The notes beneath the pieces are model-generated. The model was given only the letters and a program-made list of their open reading frames with translations. It made no database searches and had not been told where the DNA came from. A stretch of DNA of 8,897 bases from assembly GCA_937874345.1 (NCBI GenBank), contig CALNBT010000200.1, positions 1-8,897 of the forward strand, in the 5' to 3' direction. Positions 1 through 6,648 of this stretch are shown piece after piece. The position numbers and the translations under genes were made by a program. Source of the stretch: an uncultured Prevotella sp. Its GTDB lineage: Bacteria; Bacteroidota; Bacteroidia; Bacteroidales; Bacteroidaceae. Positions within the stretch are counted from its first letter, which is position 1; each line of letters opens with the position of its first letter.

Positions 1-188
1 GGATTGGACAATTCTACGATACCAAGTTCTACTGACAGCGGCTCAATGCCCATTTCTGACATCAACTGTTGTACTGACATAATACATCGGTCACAAACCA
101 TGTTTTTTATTAAAACGCGATTCGATGATGTTGGCGAAGCTACTTCATCATTCGTAGTCTTCTTATTCAATGGGGATTCGTTTGACAT
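1..188 (-). CDS. Probable AraC-family regulator, N-terminal fragment (HMA-like CxxC domain)
   Basis: The reading frame opens at an ATG at 188 and stays open to the left edge, giving 62 whole codons, so the gene is cut and its C-terminus lies outside the window. After about 23 polar, low-complexity residues comes a segment reading IKNMVCDRC at residues 27-35, followed by a helix and an LGIVEL strand. This pattern resembles the heavy-metal-associated-like N-terminus that many Bacteroidetes AraC/HTH regulators carry ahead of the DNA-binding domain. The two cysteines, C32 and C35, could bind a metal or sense redox state; that is inference. The HTH itself is not visible, so the family call rests on the N-terminus alone. 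A small HMA-type metal carrier is the main alternative, and Met30 is a possible later start. It lies 30 nt downstream of the MATE gene and is probably cotranscribed with it. Confidence 0.6.
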   Translation of the reverse strand, partial: MSNESPLNKKTTNDEVASPTSSNRVLIKNMVCDRCIMSVQQLMSEMGIEPLSVELGIVELSN

Positions 189-218
189 ATTTCTTGATGA
201 ATGAATGGTTTACAATAT

Positions 219-1565
219 TTATTTCAGCTCGTGCATCGTAATCAAAAGAAGTGGTACAGTAATCAAAAGGGCACTAAAATCGCTCCACATTTGACACATC
301 TCAACACCTTGCAATCCAAAGAAATGTGGAAGAATAATGATGAGCGGAATGAAGAATAGCCCACTGCGGGATGAAGCAAGTAGATTGGCGCGCCAGGTTT
401 TGCGGATAGTCTGCATAAACATGTTGCTGACCATTAACAGGGGTACTGCTGGTAATGAAATCAACTGCCATCTCAAAGCCTGAGTACCTACAATAATTAC
501 TTCTGGATCGTTACGAAACTCTTTCACGATATGATCTGAAAAAATCCATCCAACCGTGCAGAAAATCAACAGGAATATAATTCCGACCCTTACCGTGAAC
601 CAGAATCCCTTTTTGACTCGTGCATACAGGCGAGCGCCATAGCAAAACCCGCAAAATGGTTGAAATCCTTGTCCCAATCCTATCACTGTTGCCATCAAAA
701 TAAGCGTCAACCTGTTAACAATAGACATACCCGCAATGGCTGCATCTCCATAATGTGATGCGGCAATGTTCATCATGACAGCAGCCATGCTGGTTAATCC
801 TTGTCTAAGCAAAGATGGCATACCACCTGCAAAAATTTCTTTGATAAATTTTGATGAAGCAGAAAAACGATGGATGTTTAAGCGAATACTTCCGCCGAAA
901 TAGGTCATTCGAATCAAAATGAGAAAGCTAACAAGCTGGCCCGTAACCGTTGCAATGGCAGCTCCAGAAATACCCCATCCGAAAACAAAAATAAAGATTG
1001 GAGCCAAAATCGCGTTCAGTATGGTACCAGAAAAGATACCCCACATAGCAAAATTTGCATTACCTTGAAAGCGCATCTGATTATTCAGCGTAAACGAACC
1101 TGTCATGATAGGGGCGCCCAACAAGATGATTCCCATATATTTTTCAGTATAGGGCAATATGGTTGGCGTACTTCCCAACCAAATAGAGAGCGGCGTCAAA
1201 AAAGATTCTCCGATGATTGTAATGAGGAGCCCAGTGGCCAAAGCGTACACAAATCCTGTGGTTGCCATCGTCTGCGCATTCTTAATGCGTTTAGCACCAA
1301 GTTCTCTTGACACGTAATTTCCGGAACCATTGCCAAAAAAGAAACTGAATGCCTGAATAAAAAACATGACTGAAAATACAACACCCACGGCTGCAGTAGC
1401 CTGAGTATTGATCTTACCAACAAAATAAGTATCTACTATATTATACAACCCACTCACCAACATACTTAACATCGTTGGAATTGCCATCGTAAAAATAACA
1501 CGATGGATGGGGCCTTGAGTAAGAAATGTATAGTTGTCTCTACTATGAATCAGTTTGATCTCCAT
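219..1565 (-). CDS. MATE-family multidrug/cation efflux transporter
   Basis: This 448-residue inner-membrane protein has the usual MATE length and twelve hydrophobic segments in two halves. Members of the family export drugs or metabolites using a sodium or proton gradient; the substrate here cannot be read from sequence. The N-terminal half has the family-typical P30 in the first helix, followed by a segment with NIVDTYFVGK at 42-51 and a region rich in G and N around 78-84. The C-terminal half carries GQGFQPFCGF at 298-307, matching the conserved MATE loop. The next residue is Cys308 (FCYGA), where many MepA-like members have Asn (FNYGA). The closest style is the MepA-like branch rather than NorM. 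The start at 1565 is the first in-frame ATG; another ATG 8 nt upstream is out of frame. The upstream spacer is rich in repeats, and the gene is followed by a probable regulator. Confidence 0.92.
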   Translation of the reverse strand: MEIKLIHSRDNYTFLTQGPIHRVIFTMAIPTMLSMLVSGLYNIVDTYFVGKINTQATAAVGVVFSVMFFIQAFSFFFGNGSGNYVSRELGAKRIKNAQTMATTGFVYALATGLLITIIGESFLTPLSIWLGSTPTILPYTEKYMGIILLGAPIMTGSFTLNNQMRFQGNANFAMWGIFSGTILNAILAPIFIFVFGWGISGAAIATVTGQLVSFLILIRMTYFGGSIRLNIHRFSASSKFIKEIFAGGMPSLLRQGLTSMAAVMMNIAASHYGDAAIAGMSIVNRLTLILMATVIGLGQGFQPFCGFCYGARLYARVKKGFWFTVRVGIIFLLIFCTVGWIFSDHIVKEFRNDPEVIIVGTQALRWQLISLPAVPLLMVSNMFMQTIRKTWRANLLASSRSGLFFIPLIIILPHFFGLQGVEMCQMWSDFSALLITVPLLLITMHELK

Positions 1566-1579
1566 ATATCCATTGAATT

Positions 1580-1626
1580 AATTGGCAGAGGCGTTCTTTC
1601 CAGTTGAGCCTATAACGCTGCCAATT
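1580..1626 (-). promoter_or_regulatory. Long hairpin just upstream of the MATE start codon
   Basis: An inverted repeat pairs AATTGGCAG (1580-1588) with CTGCCAATT (1618-1626), and CGTT (1592-1595) with AACG (1614-1617). This gives a 13-bp stem with a 3-nt bulge and an 18-nt loop. It ends 14 nt before the MATE ATG on the minus strand and has no T-tract, so it does not look like a terminator. It could be an operator in DNA or a translational control stem in the leader RNA. The pairing is directly visible; the function is inference. Confidence 0.5.
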
Positions 1627-1635
1627 TAAAACATC

Positions 1636-1683
1636 ATCTTTTTATGATCATCGGTATTGATAGTGGCTTCTATCTTTTTATGA
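1636..1683. repeat. Two 12-nt direct repeats, 36 bp apart, upstream of MATE
   Basis: ATCTTTTTATGA occurs exactly at 1636-1647 and again at 1672-1683 (TCATAAAAAGAT on the coding strand of MATE). The first copy also lies within a small ATCAT/ATGAT dyad (1633-1648). The second ends in a 4-bp ACGC/GCGT stem with an AAAA loop (1683-1694). These may be binding sites for a regulator of the MATE-regulator pair; the sequence shows only the repetition. Confidence 0.45.
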
Positions 1684-1706
1684 CGCAAAAGCGTAACACC
1701 TTCTTA

Positions 1707-1731
1707 ACAGAAAGCCAATAATTCTTTCTGT
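1707..1731. repeat. Perfect 8-bp inverted repeat in the SDR-MATE spacer
   Basis: ACAGAAAG (1707-1714) and CTTTCTGT (1724-1731) are exact inverse complements around a 9-nt loop. The element lies 58 nt after the SDR stop on the minus strand. It is followed there by TAAGAAGG rather than a run of T, so it is at best a weak terminator for the SDR and may instead be a protein-binding dyad or a 3' stabilising stem. Confidence 0.4.
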
Positions 1732-1788
1732 ATCGCTGGTCATATAAAATATTACCCCGATTAGGAAAAGACGATCTCCTGTTAAAAT

Positions 1789-2568
1789 CTATGACAAATG
1801 CTCGTTACGATTTGGATCTTTACTGATTGTAAATCCGTTAGCCTGATGGGTTGCCAATACGAGCACTTCAGCAATCTGCACATGTTCTGGAGCATTGGCT
1901 GCATACATCACTACATCTGCAATATCTTGACCGGTCAAAGGCTGAATGCCCTTGTAGACAGTATCGGCACGATCTTGATCGCCATGAAAGCGAACAACAC
2001 TGAAATTAGTCTCTACCAATCCTGGCTTTACAGTCGTTACTCTTACAGCCGTATTCACTAAATCTACCCGCAGACCGTCACTGATTGCCTTGACAGCTGC
2101 TTTGGTTGCACAATAAACATTACCATTAGCATAGGCCACGTCACCTGCAACTGAACCAATATTGATTACATGCCCATGATTACGATCCACCATGCCAGGA
2201 ACAACCAGACGCGTCATCGTTAAAAGTCCTTTGATGTTCGTATCAATCATAGTCTCCCAATCGTCCATATCGCCGGAAAATTCTGCATCCAGGCCAAGCG
2301 CTAGTCCGGCATTGTTGACCAAGACATCAACCTTTTGCCATCTTTCATCTAAAGATTCAATGGCAGCGATGGCTGCTTTGCGGTCGCGAACATCAAAACA
2401 AAGCAAAAGGACATCCACCTTTTCGTTAGACAAGTAATCCTTCAACTGCTCCAATTTCTCGCGATTGCGACCCGTTAGTATTAAATCATAACCATTCTTT
2501 GCAAATTGTTGCGCACAAGCCTCACCTATTCCGCTTGTGGCTCCCGTTATCAATGCTATCTTTTTCAT
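1789..2568 (-). CDS. ydfG: YdfG-like short-chain dehydrogenase (NAD(P)-dependent)
   Basis: This 259-residue cytoplasmic protein is a classical short-chain dehydrogenase/reductase. The nucleotide-binding glycine motif TGATSGIG is at residues 8-15 and NNAG is at 85-88. The catalytic set is N111, S139, Y152 and K156. The middle of the protein (DWETMIDTN and RNHGH-INIGS) closely matches what I recall of E. coli YdfG, an NADP-dependent dehydrogenase acting on L-allo-threonine, serine and 3-hydroxy acids and also able to reduce malonic semialdehyde. The exact substrate here is therefore inferred. The last roughly 15 residues are a polar tail beyond the core fold. The TAG stop is at 1789-1791. The start at 2568 puts the N-terminal beta strand immediately before the glycine motif, as expected. 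A terminator-like hairpin lies just upstream and no promoter consensus is visible. Confidence 0.9.
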   Translation of the reverse strand: MKKIALITGATSGIGEACAQQFAKNGYDLILTGRNREKLEQLKDYLSNEKVDVLLLCFDVRDRKAAIAAIESLDERWQKVDVLVNNAGLALGLDAEFSGDMDDWETMIDTNIKGLLTMTRLVVPGMVDRNHGHVINIGSVAGDVAYANGNVYCATKAAVKAISDGLRVDLVNTAVRVTTVKPGLVETNFSVVRFHGDQDRADTVYKGIQPLTGQDIADVVMYAANAPEHVQIAEVLVLATHQANGFTISKDPNRNEHLS

Positions 2569-2580
2569 ATTTTAAAATAC

Positions 2581-2628
2581 AAAAAACCTCTTACATTCTT
2601 TTCTTAACAAGGAGTAGAATCGTAGAGG
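2581..2628 (-). terminator. Intrinsic terminator after the epimerase homologue
   Basis: On the minus strand CCTCT-AC-GATTCT region pairs with AGAAT-GT-AAGAGG region. In plus-strand terms, 2587-2591, 2593-2594 and 2595-2599 pair with 2624-2628, 2622-2623 and 2616-2620, giving 12 bp with two single-nucleotide bulges and a 16-nt loop. It is followed immediately by six T (2581-2586) on the minus strand. It lies 34 nt past the epimerase stop. It also lies only 12 nt before the SDR start codon, so it may act as an attenuator for that gene. Confidence 0.7.
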
Positions 2629-2662
2629 CTATATTGATGGTTTTATTTTAATTCTGCTGCAT

Positions 2663-3778
2663 TCAATCTTTATTCTGGGCGTTCGTTGACTGTTGAAGCA
2701 AAATCTGTACAATTCGTTCTGCGCTTCGGCCATCCCATCGATCGGGAACAACACCCTTTTTCCAATGTCCATTTACCATGTCTTCAACATATTTGCCCAA
2801 CAATTCTGCATTTTCGCCTACCAAGACATTTGAGCCCTCTTTCACTGTTTCAATGTGTTCGGTATAATTGTTCAACGTGATACATGGAACATTATTAAAG
2901 GTTGCCTCTTCAGCCACATTACCACTGTCAGTGATTACGCCACATGCATTAGCTGTGAGATAACTAAATTGGAGATAATCAAGAGGATCAATCAATCTCA
3001 AAACATTTGTTGTAGAACCTGTTAACTTAGCGACTATCGATGAAGCATATCCACGAAGAGGGGCCAGAATTATCCTGTTTCCGGCCTTATCTATCATACT
3101 TTGAAGCATTTTCTTGAGGTTTTCCTCGTTCGCTAACAATGCCTTTCTATTCAAGGTAAACACAAGATATTGCTTATCTTGGAGGCCAAATTGATCAAGA
3201 ATAGCTGGACGTTCAAAGCGATTTCGATTAAACCGCAAAGTATCCATCAGGATATTGCCTACCAGATAAACCTTAGATTGTTCGGCACCTTCACGCGTTA
3301 CACTGCTGTTACTTGCCATACCGGCAGTGAATAGCAAGTCACTCAGCCCGTCAATCACCAGTCTGTTAATTTCTTTTGGCATGTCAATGTCAAAGCTTCG
3401 CGTGCCTGCCACCAAATGCGCCAATGTAATTCCTTGTTTCTTTGTGACGATAGCTGCGGCCATTGTGGATGCCAAATCGTCAACAACAATGACAACATCT
3501 GTCTTATTCTCTTGCAGATAATGCTCAAAGCCACCCATTACCATTCCCGTCAGTTCGTTCAGATTCTCACAATCTATACCTAAATAGACATCAGGGCGCG
3601 GCATCATGAGGTTGTCAAACAAGGAGGGTTCCAAAGTAGGATCGTCTTCTTTACCAGTAAAAACAAGCTGATAACCAATTGAGGCGCCTTCAGTTGCAGC
3701 TTTCATAATAGCTCGAATGATGGGAGCTACCTTCATAAAATTGGGACGAGCACCGACTACTATACAGATATTCATCAT
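2663..3778 (-). CDS. Divergent UDP-GlcNAc 2-epimerase homologue, likely catalytically altered
   Basis: This 371-residue protein is full length for the non-hydrolysing UDP-N-acetylglucosamine 2-epimerase (WecB) family, which makes UDP-ManNAc for surface polysaccharides. Retained features are GARPNFMK (9-16), the two Rossmann-like halves, VYLVGN (170-175), TDSG (283-286) and the C-terminal WDGRSAERI. The active site is changed. Aligned by eye to E. coli WecB, D95 is kept as D101, but E117 is V123, E131 is K135 and H213 is N210. The usual HTGQHYD reads FTGKEDD (40-46), TLHRP reads TLNRK, TDSGGIQEE reads TDSGNVAEE, and TERPE reads TEHIE (306-310). The frame is intact, so this is not simple decay. 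It is probably a pseudoenzyme or has a new activity. It has its own promoter and terminator, and no polysaccharide genes are nearby. A neighbouring Met at residue 2 is an equally possible start. Confidence 0.85.
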   Translation of the reverse strand: MMNICIVVGARPNFMKVAPIIRAIMKAATEGASIGYQLVFTGKEDDPTLEPSLFDNLMMPRPDVYLGIDCENLNELTGMVMGGFEHYLQENKTDVVIVVDDLASTMAAAIVTKKQGITLAHLVAGTRSFDIDMPKEINRLVIDGLSDLLFTAGMASNSSVTREGAEQSKVYLVGNILMDTLRFNRNRFERPAILDQFGLQDKQYLVFTLNRKALLANEENLKKMLQSMIDKAGNRIILAPLRGYASSIVAKLTGSTTNVLRLIDPLDYLQFSYLTANACGVITDSGNVAEEATFNNVPCITLNNYTEHIETVKEGSNVLVGENAELLGKYVEDMVNGHWKKGVVPDRWDGRSAERIVQILLQQSTNAQNKD

Positions 3779-3819
3779 AAATCAATTGCTAACTGACAAA
3801 GAAAATCTTCATTTGATTG

Positions 3820-3849
3820 CAAAGGTAACCATAAAATATCGAATAAAAA
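3820..3849 (-). promoter_or_regulatory. Bacteroidetes-type promoter of the epimerase homologue
   Basis: On the minus strand TACCTTTG (3820-3827) matches the TAnnTTTG -7 consensus exactly and is followed by C, as is common. A TTTTT tract at 3845-3849 stands where the -33 TTTG would be. The predicted start of transcription leaves a leader of about 30-35 nt before the ATG at 3778. Confidence 0.65.
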
Positions 3850-3880
3850 TTTTTTGATGTTATATTATTTTAATGCAAAT

Positions 3881-3898
3881 AAAACCTGCTCGTTCAGG
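3881..3898 (-). terminator. Weak second hairpin between QmcA and the epimerase homologue
   Basis: CCTG (3885-3888) pairs with CAGG (3895-3898) around a 6-nt loop and is followed on the minus strand by TTTTATTTG. With only 4-5 bp this is a poor terminator alone. It lies 21 nt beyond the T-tract of the stronger one and could serve as a backup. Confidence 0.25.
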
Positions 3899-3910
3899 CA
3901 TTTTCAAGAG

Positions 3911-3949
3911 AAAACAAAAATGACGGAGCTCATATAAACTTCCGCCATT
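3911..3949 (-). terminator. Intrinsic terminator of the NfeD-QmcA operon
   Basis: On the minus strand AATGGCGGA (3941-3949) pairs with TCCGTCATT (3919-3927) over 9 bp, including one G-U pair, around a 13-nt loop. It is followed by TTTTTGTTTTC. Read from the plus strand the wobble becomes an A-C mismatch, so the element is oriented for minus-strand transcripts. It lies 66 nt past the QmcA stop. Confidence 0.8.
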
Positions 3950-4015
3950 ATGATTTTGTGAAATATAACCTCAGATTTTATGCTATGATCGCAAAACGTT
4001 TGTTCAACAATACAC

Positions 4016-4960
4016 TTACTGCTTAAACAATTCTTTAATACCTCCGATGCTTCCCATTAAGTTTGTAGCTTCGTATGGCAAGAAAACGGTCTTTGCTTTA
4101 TCACCCTTTGCCAATTCTTCCATCATCGAAATGTATTTCTGAGCCAGAAGATAATTCGCAGGATTAGAGCTCTGTCCTACGGCTTCCGTAATCTTTTGAA
4201 TGGCAATAGCTTCTGCTTCAGCCTTGCGTATACGTGCGGTAGCCTCACCTTCTGCGTACAAAATGGCTTGTTGTTTGGTTGCCTCAGCACGATTGATAGT
4301 ACTGGTTTTTTCACCTTCCGACTGCAAAATGGCGGCCTGTTTTTCACCTTCGCTCGTCAAAATCGTTGCACGCTTGTTTCGTTCTGCCTGCATCTGCTTT
4401 TCCATTGCCTGTAAAACACTTTCTGGAGGCGTAATATCTTGCAACTCGACACGATTTACTTTGATACCCCATTTATTGGTCGCATCATCCAAAACGGCGC
4501 GTAACTTGGTGTTGATGGTATCGCGTGACGTCAATGTCTGATCCAATTCCAACTCTCCGATGATGTTACGAAGCGTTGTCTGAGTAAGCTTTTCAATCGC
4601 ATTGGGTAAATTATTGATTTCGTAAACAGCTTTGAAAGCGTCTACAATCTGAAAATACAACAGTGCATTGATCTGCATCTGAATATTATCTTTTGTGATA
4701 ACATTCTGTTTATCAAAATCATATACCTGTTCGCGAAGGTCGATACTGGTTGTATACAGATATCTTCCACGTGTGACAGTAACAAAAGGTTTTGCCCTAT
4801 CAATAAAAGGAATGATTACATTGATACCCGGTTGCAGGGTAGCATAGTATTTCCCAAGACGCTCAACAATCTTCGTTTCAGACTGTGGAATGATAATCAC
4901 GGATTTCTTGACAAACAATAACGCCAAGATAACGATGGCTACCAGAACATAAGTTACCAT
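4016..4960 (-). CDS. qmcA: SPFH/band-7 membrane scaffold protein, QmcA type
   Basis: This 314-residue protein has one N-terminal membrane segment (about residues 3-17), then an SPFH/band-7 domain (about 20-180) with the family's ERLGKYYATLQPGIN stretch at 33-47 and NRVELQDITPP at 169-179. A long alanine/glutamate-rich coiled-coil region follows (about 181-262) with EGE turns near 204, 215 and 237. The C-terminus is VFLPYEATN then a Gly-rich end. This is the QmcA/paraslipin layout, and the length is typical. Such proteins oligomerise at the inner membrane into microdomain-like assemblies and influence proteases and membrane order; the exact role here is inferred. It follows the NfeD-like gene by 32 nt, which is the classic NfeD-SPFH pairing, and is followed by a clear terminator. 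Confidence 0.93.
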   Translation of the reverse strand: MVTYVLVAIVILALLFVKKSVIIIPQSETKIVERLGKYYATLQPGINVIIPFIDRAKPFVTVTRGRYLYTTSIDLREQVYDFDKQNVITKDNIQMQINALLYFQIVDAFKAVYEINNLPNAIEKLTQTTLRNIIGELELDQTLTSRDTINTKLRAVLDDATNKWGIKVNRVELQDITPPESVLQAMEKQMQAERNKRATILTSEGEKQAAILQSEGEKTSTINRAEATKQQAILYAEGEATARIRKAEAEAIAIQKITEAVGQSSNPANYLLAQKYISMMEELAKGDKAKTVFLPYEATNLMGSIGGIKELFKQ

Positions 4961-4992
4961 AATATGTATGAATTAAAATGAAACAAACTTGA

Positions 4993-5445
4993 TTAATGAC
5001 ACCTTTCTACGGTAACGATAATACTTTCCATCGAAATAACCCTTACCTTTTCGCCTTCCCCTATCTCCTCATCGGCTTTGGTAACAGCCTTCCATACGTC
5101 TCCGTCTATCTTGACATAGCCATGATGATGGGGAGAAATCTTATCCACAACCGTTCCTTGCCGACCAATTAATGCCTCTGCATTACTTAAGCGATTTGGC
5201 CCGGTGGCGTGTAACAATCTCACCAATGGCGGACGGATGAAAAGAATGCTCAGCGCAGAAACGGCAGCAAATACAATCACCTGTACCCACAGAGGTATAT
5301 CAACGAGTGAAACCACCAAGGCGCCCAAGGCACCTATGGCAAAACAAGTAACAAAAAAATCGCCCGAGCCTAATTCAATTATCAAGCAAATGACTGCCAG
5401 GATCGTCCATAGAAGCCAGTAATTTTGTGCTATATATGCTATCAT
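4993..5445 (-). CDS. Short NfeD-like membrane protein, partner of QmcA
   Basis: The 150-residue protein has about three hydrophobic segments (roughly residues 8-28, 30-48 and 50-72). These are followed by a soluble C-terminal beta domain (about 90-147) with GRQGTVV at 94-100, GYVKIDGDVWKA at 109-120 and GEKVRVI at 131-137. This is the NfeD C-terminal OB-fold signature. It is the short form (YbbJ type), without the ClpP-like serine protease domain found in long NfeD proteins, so no peptidase activity is expected. Short NfeD proteins bind or assist their neighbouring SPFH protein, here the next gene 32 nt downstream. Upstream is a good promoter with a leader of roughly 90 nt. Family assignment is strong; the molecular function is poorly known for the whole family. 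Confidence 0.88.
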   Translation of the reverse strand: MIAYIAQNYWLLWTILAVICLIIELGSGDFFVTCFAIGALGALVVSLVDIPLWVQVIVFAAVSALSILFIRPPLVRLLHATGPNRLSNAEALIGRQGTVVDKISPHHHGYVKIDGDVWKAVTKADEEIGEGEKVRVISMESIIVTVERCH

Positions 5446-5541
5446 CAGTACAAGGTGTGAAGTTAATCAAAAAGAAGCAAGAATAAATTTTGCCTTCAAT
5501 AGCCAAAAAATCAGGTTTTGAAACCATAAAGGCATTCCAGA

Positions 5542-5573
5542 CAAAGATATGAATATCTATTCAATTGTCCAAG
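5542..5573 (-). promoter_or_regulatory. Promoter of the NfeD-QmcA operon
   Basis: On the minus strand TATCTTTG (5542-5549) matches the TAnnTTTG -7 consensus. CTTG (5570-5573) lies 20 nt upstream, three of four bases of the -33 TTTG at the expected spacing. It is between the M48 terminator and the NfeD start and implies a leader of about 90 nt, in which I see no clear structure. Confidence 0.6.
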
Positions 5574-5645
5574 AAAAGAAATCATATTTTTAAACATTTA
5601 TCACTCATCAATTCAGAAATTCAAGTAAATTGAAATGCCTAGCAT

Positions 5646-5689
5646 AAAAACAAGCATGGCAATTCGTTTTGTTTCGATTTGCCATGCTT
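5646..5689 (-). terminator. Strong intrinsic terminator of the M48 lipoprotein gene
   Basis: AAGCATGGCAA (5652-5662) and TTGCCATGCTT (5679-5689) are perfect inverse complements. The stem continues past one T-T mismatch with TCG/CGA (5664-5666 with 5675-5677), making 14 bp around an 8-nt loop. On the minus strand it is followed by GTTTTTATG. It begins 28 nt after the M48 stop codon. The plus-strand exit has no T-run, so it serves the minus strand. Confidence 0.88.
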
Positions 5690-5717
5690 CAAATGTTTCA
5701 ACAGTATCGTAACGCTA

Positions 5718-6620
5718 TTATCTCTTCACGGTCTTATTCTGTCCACTTGCCGAGATTGTCTTTTTTGTGTTCAAACTCTTTGAAGTTTTAGGAACGGCTG
5801 TGGAAGTTGTCTTTCCACCTTGATAGTACTTCAGTACTTCTGGCATTTCTTTCTCTAACAACGCAATACGCTTAGCATCTGATGGGTGATCACTAAGCAC
5901 GTCGCTCTGATTACCGTTGGCACTTGCCATCCCTTTCCAGAACGGAATGGCGACACGAGGGTCATATCCTGCCATGGCCGCAAATATCAATCCCATCTTG
6001 TCAGCCTCTAATTCGTTATCACGAGAATAGTGTAAGCTGCGGAACTGCAAGCCCTGTTGCGCAATAATCTGTGCAATTTGAGTAGTAGATGAGCCAACAC
6101 CAAAAGCGCCCAGTGCCCCACCGAGGACCTGTATACCCATGTTATTTCTAATCTGAGTGCTCATTTGTTCTGCGCTGTGACGGGCAACTGCATGAGCAAT
6201 TTCATGACCTAACACGATTGCCAACGATTGATCATCCTTCGTAAAAGGCAAGAGTCCTTCATAAACCACGATTTTTCCTCCAGGCATACAGAAAGCATTT
6301 GCCTCTTTATCACTTACGAGGTTAAATTCCCAACTATAATTTTTGGTTTCATCAGCCATTCCGTTATTCGTTAAGAAAGCCTCTACAGCAGTAGCCAAAC
6401 GTTTCCCGACACGCTTTACCATCGCAGTCTTGTTTGCGTCTGTCGACTTCTTTGCCGTTGACATATACTTGGTATATTCTTGACTACTTAAACTCAACAC
6501 CTGTTCATCTGAAACCAATAAATTCTGTTTACGCCCTGTAATAGGAACTGTACGTGTTGTCCCGCATGATACGACCAAAGCCGTAACAAACGTAAATAAT
6601 AATATTCTAGCCTTTTTCAT
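5718..6620 (-). CDS. M48-family zinc metallopeptidase, lipoprotein
   Basis: The 300-residue protein begins with a lipoprotein signal: MKKAR, a hydrophobic core, and the lipobox VVSC with lipidation predicted at Cys19. The residues after the cysteine (GTTRT) lack an acidic surface-export signal, so a periplasm-facing location is likelier. The peptidase domain shows GHEIAH at 138-143, with zinc ligands H139 and H143 and catalytic E140. The third ligand motif is NELEAD at 202-207, with E205 as the probable ligand. DHPSD at 244-248 is also typical of this group. It resembles the Oma1/LoiP/YcaL-like M48 proteins that degrade misfolded or mislocalised envelope proteins; the substrate is inferred. 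The last roughly 30 residues are a basic Ser/Thr/Lys tail of low complexity outside the catalytic fold. It has its own promoter and terminator and appears monocistronic. Confidence 0.93.
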   Translation of the reverse strand: MKKARILLFTFVTALVVSCGTTRTVPITGRKQNLLVSDEQVLSLSSQEYTKYMSTAKKSTDANKTAMVKRVGKRLATAVEAFLTNNGMADETKNYSWEFNLVSDKEANAFCMPGGKIVVYEGLLPFTKDDQSLAIVLGHEIAHAVARHSAEQMSTQIRNNMGIQVLGGALGAFGVGSSTTQIAQIIAQQGLQFRSLHYSRDNELEADKMGLIFAAMAGYDPRVAIPFWKGMASANGNQSDVLSDHPSDAKRIALLEKEMPEVLKYYQGGKTTSTAVPKTSKSLNTKKTISASGQNKTVKR

Positions 6621-6648
6621 CTCATTTTGTTTGAATGGTTCGATATTG

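Noticed and set aside
156..166. HLHLTDAAGWR in the hexosaminidase (residue numbering) instead of HWHLTDD-GWR as a possible active-site change
   Set aside because: As far as I recall, this variant is common among Bacteroidetes GH20 enzymes, and the catalytic Asp-Glu pair is intact.
4..204. Plus-strand 66-codon frame at the left edge
   Set aside because: The opposite strand encodes a recognisable CxxC HMA-like N-terminus in the same stretch, continuing the minus-strand gene series; the plus-strand product has no recognisable features.
1601..2609. Shared 9-mer TTCTTAACA at 1701-1709 and 2601-2609
   Set aside because: A single 9-nt AT-rich match between two spacers is expected by chance in a window of this size.
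4200..4541. Plus-strand 113-codon frame
   Set aside because: It lies entirely inside the well-supported QmcA gene on the other strand and reflects the repeated Ala/Glu/Lys codons of the coiled coil.
4993..5445. Missing protease domain in NfeD as a truncation
   Set aside because: Short NfeD proteins paired with QmcA-type SPFH proteins naturally lack it; 150 residues is the normal length.
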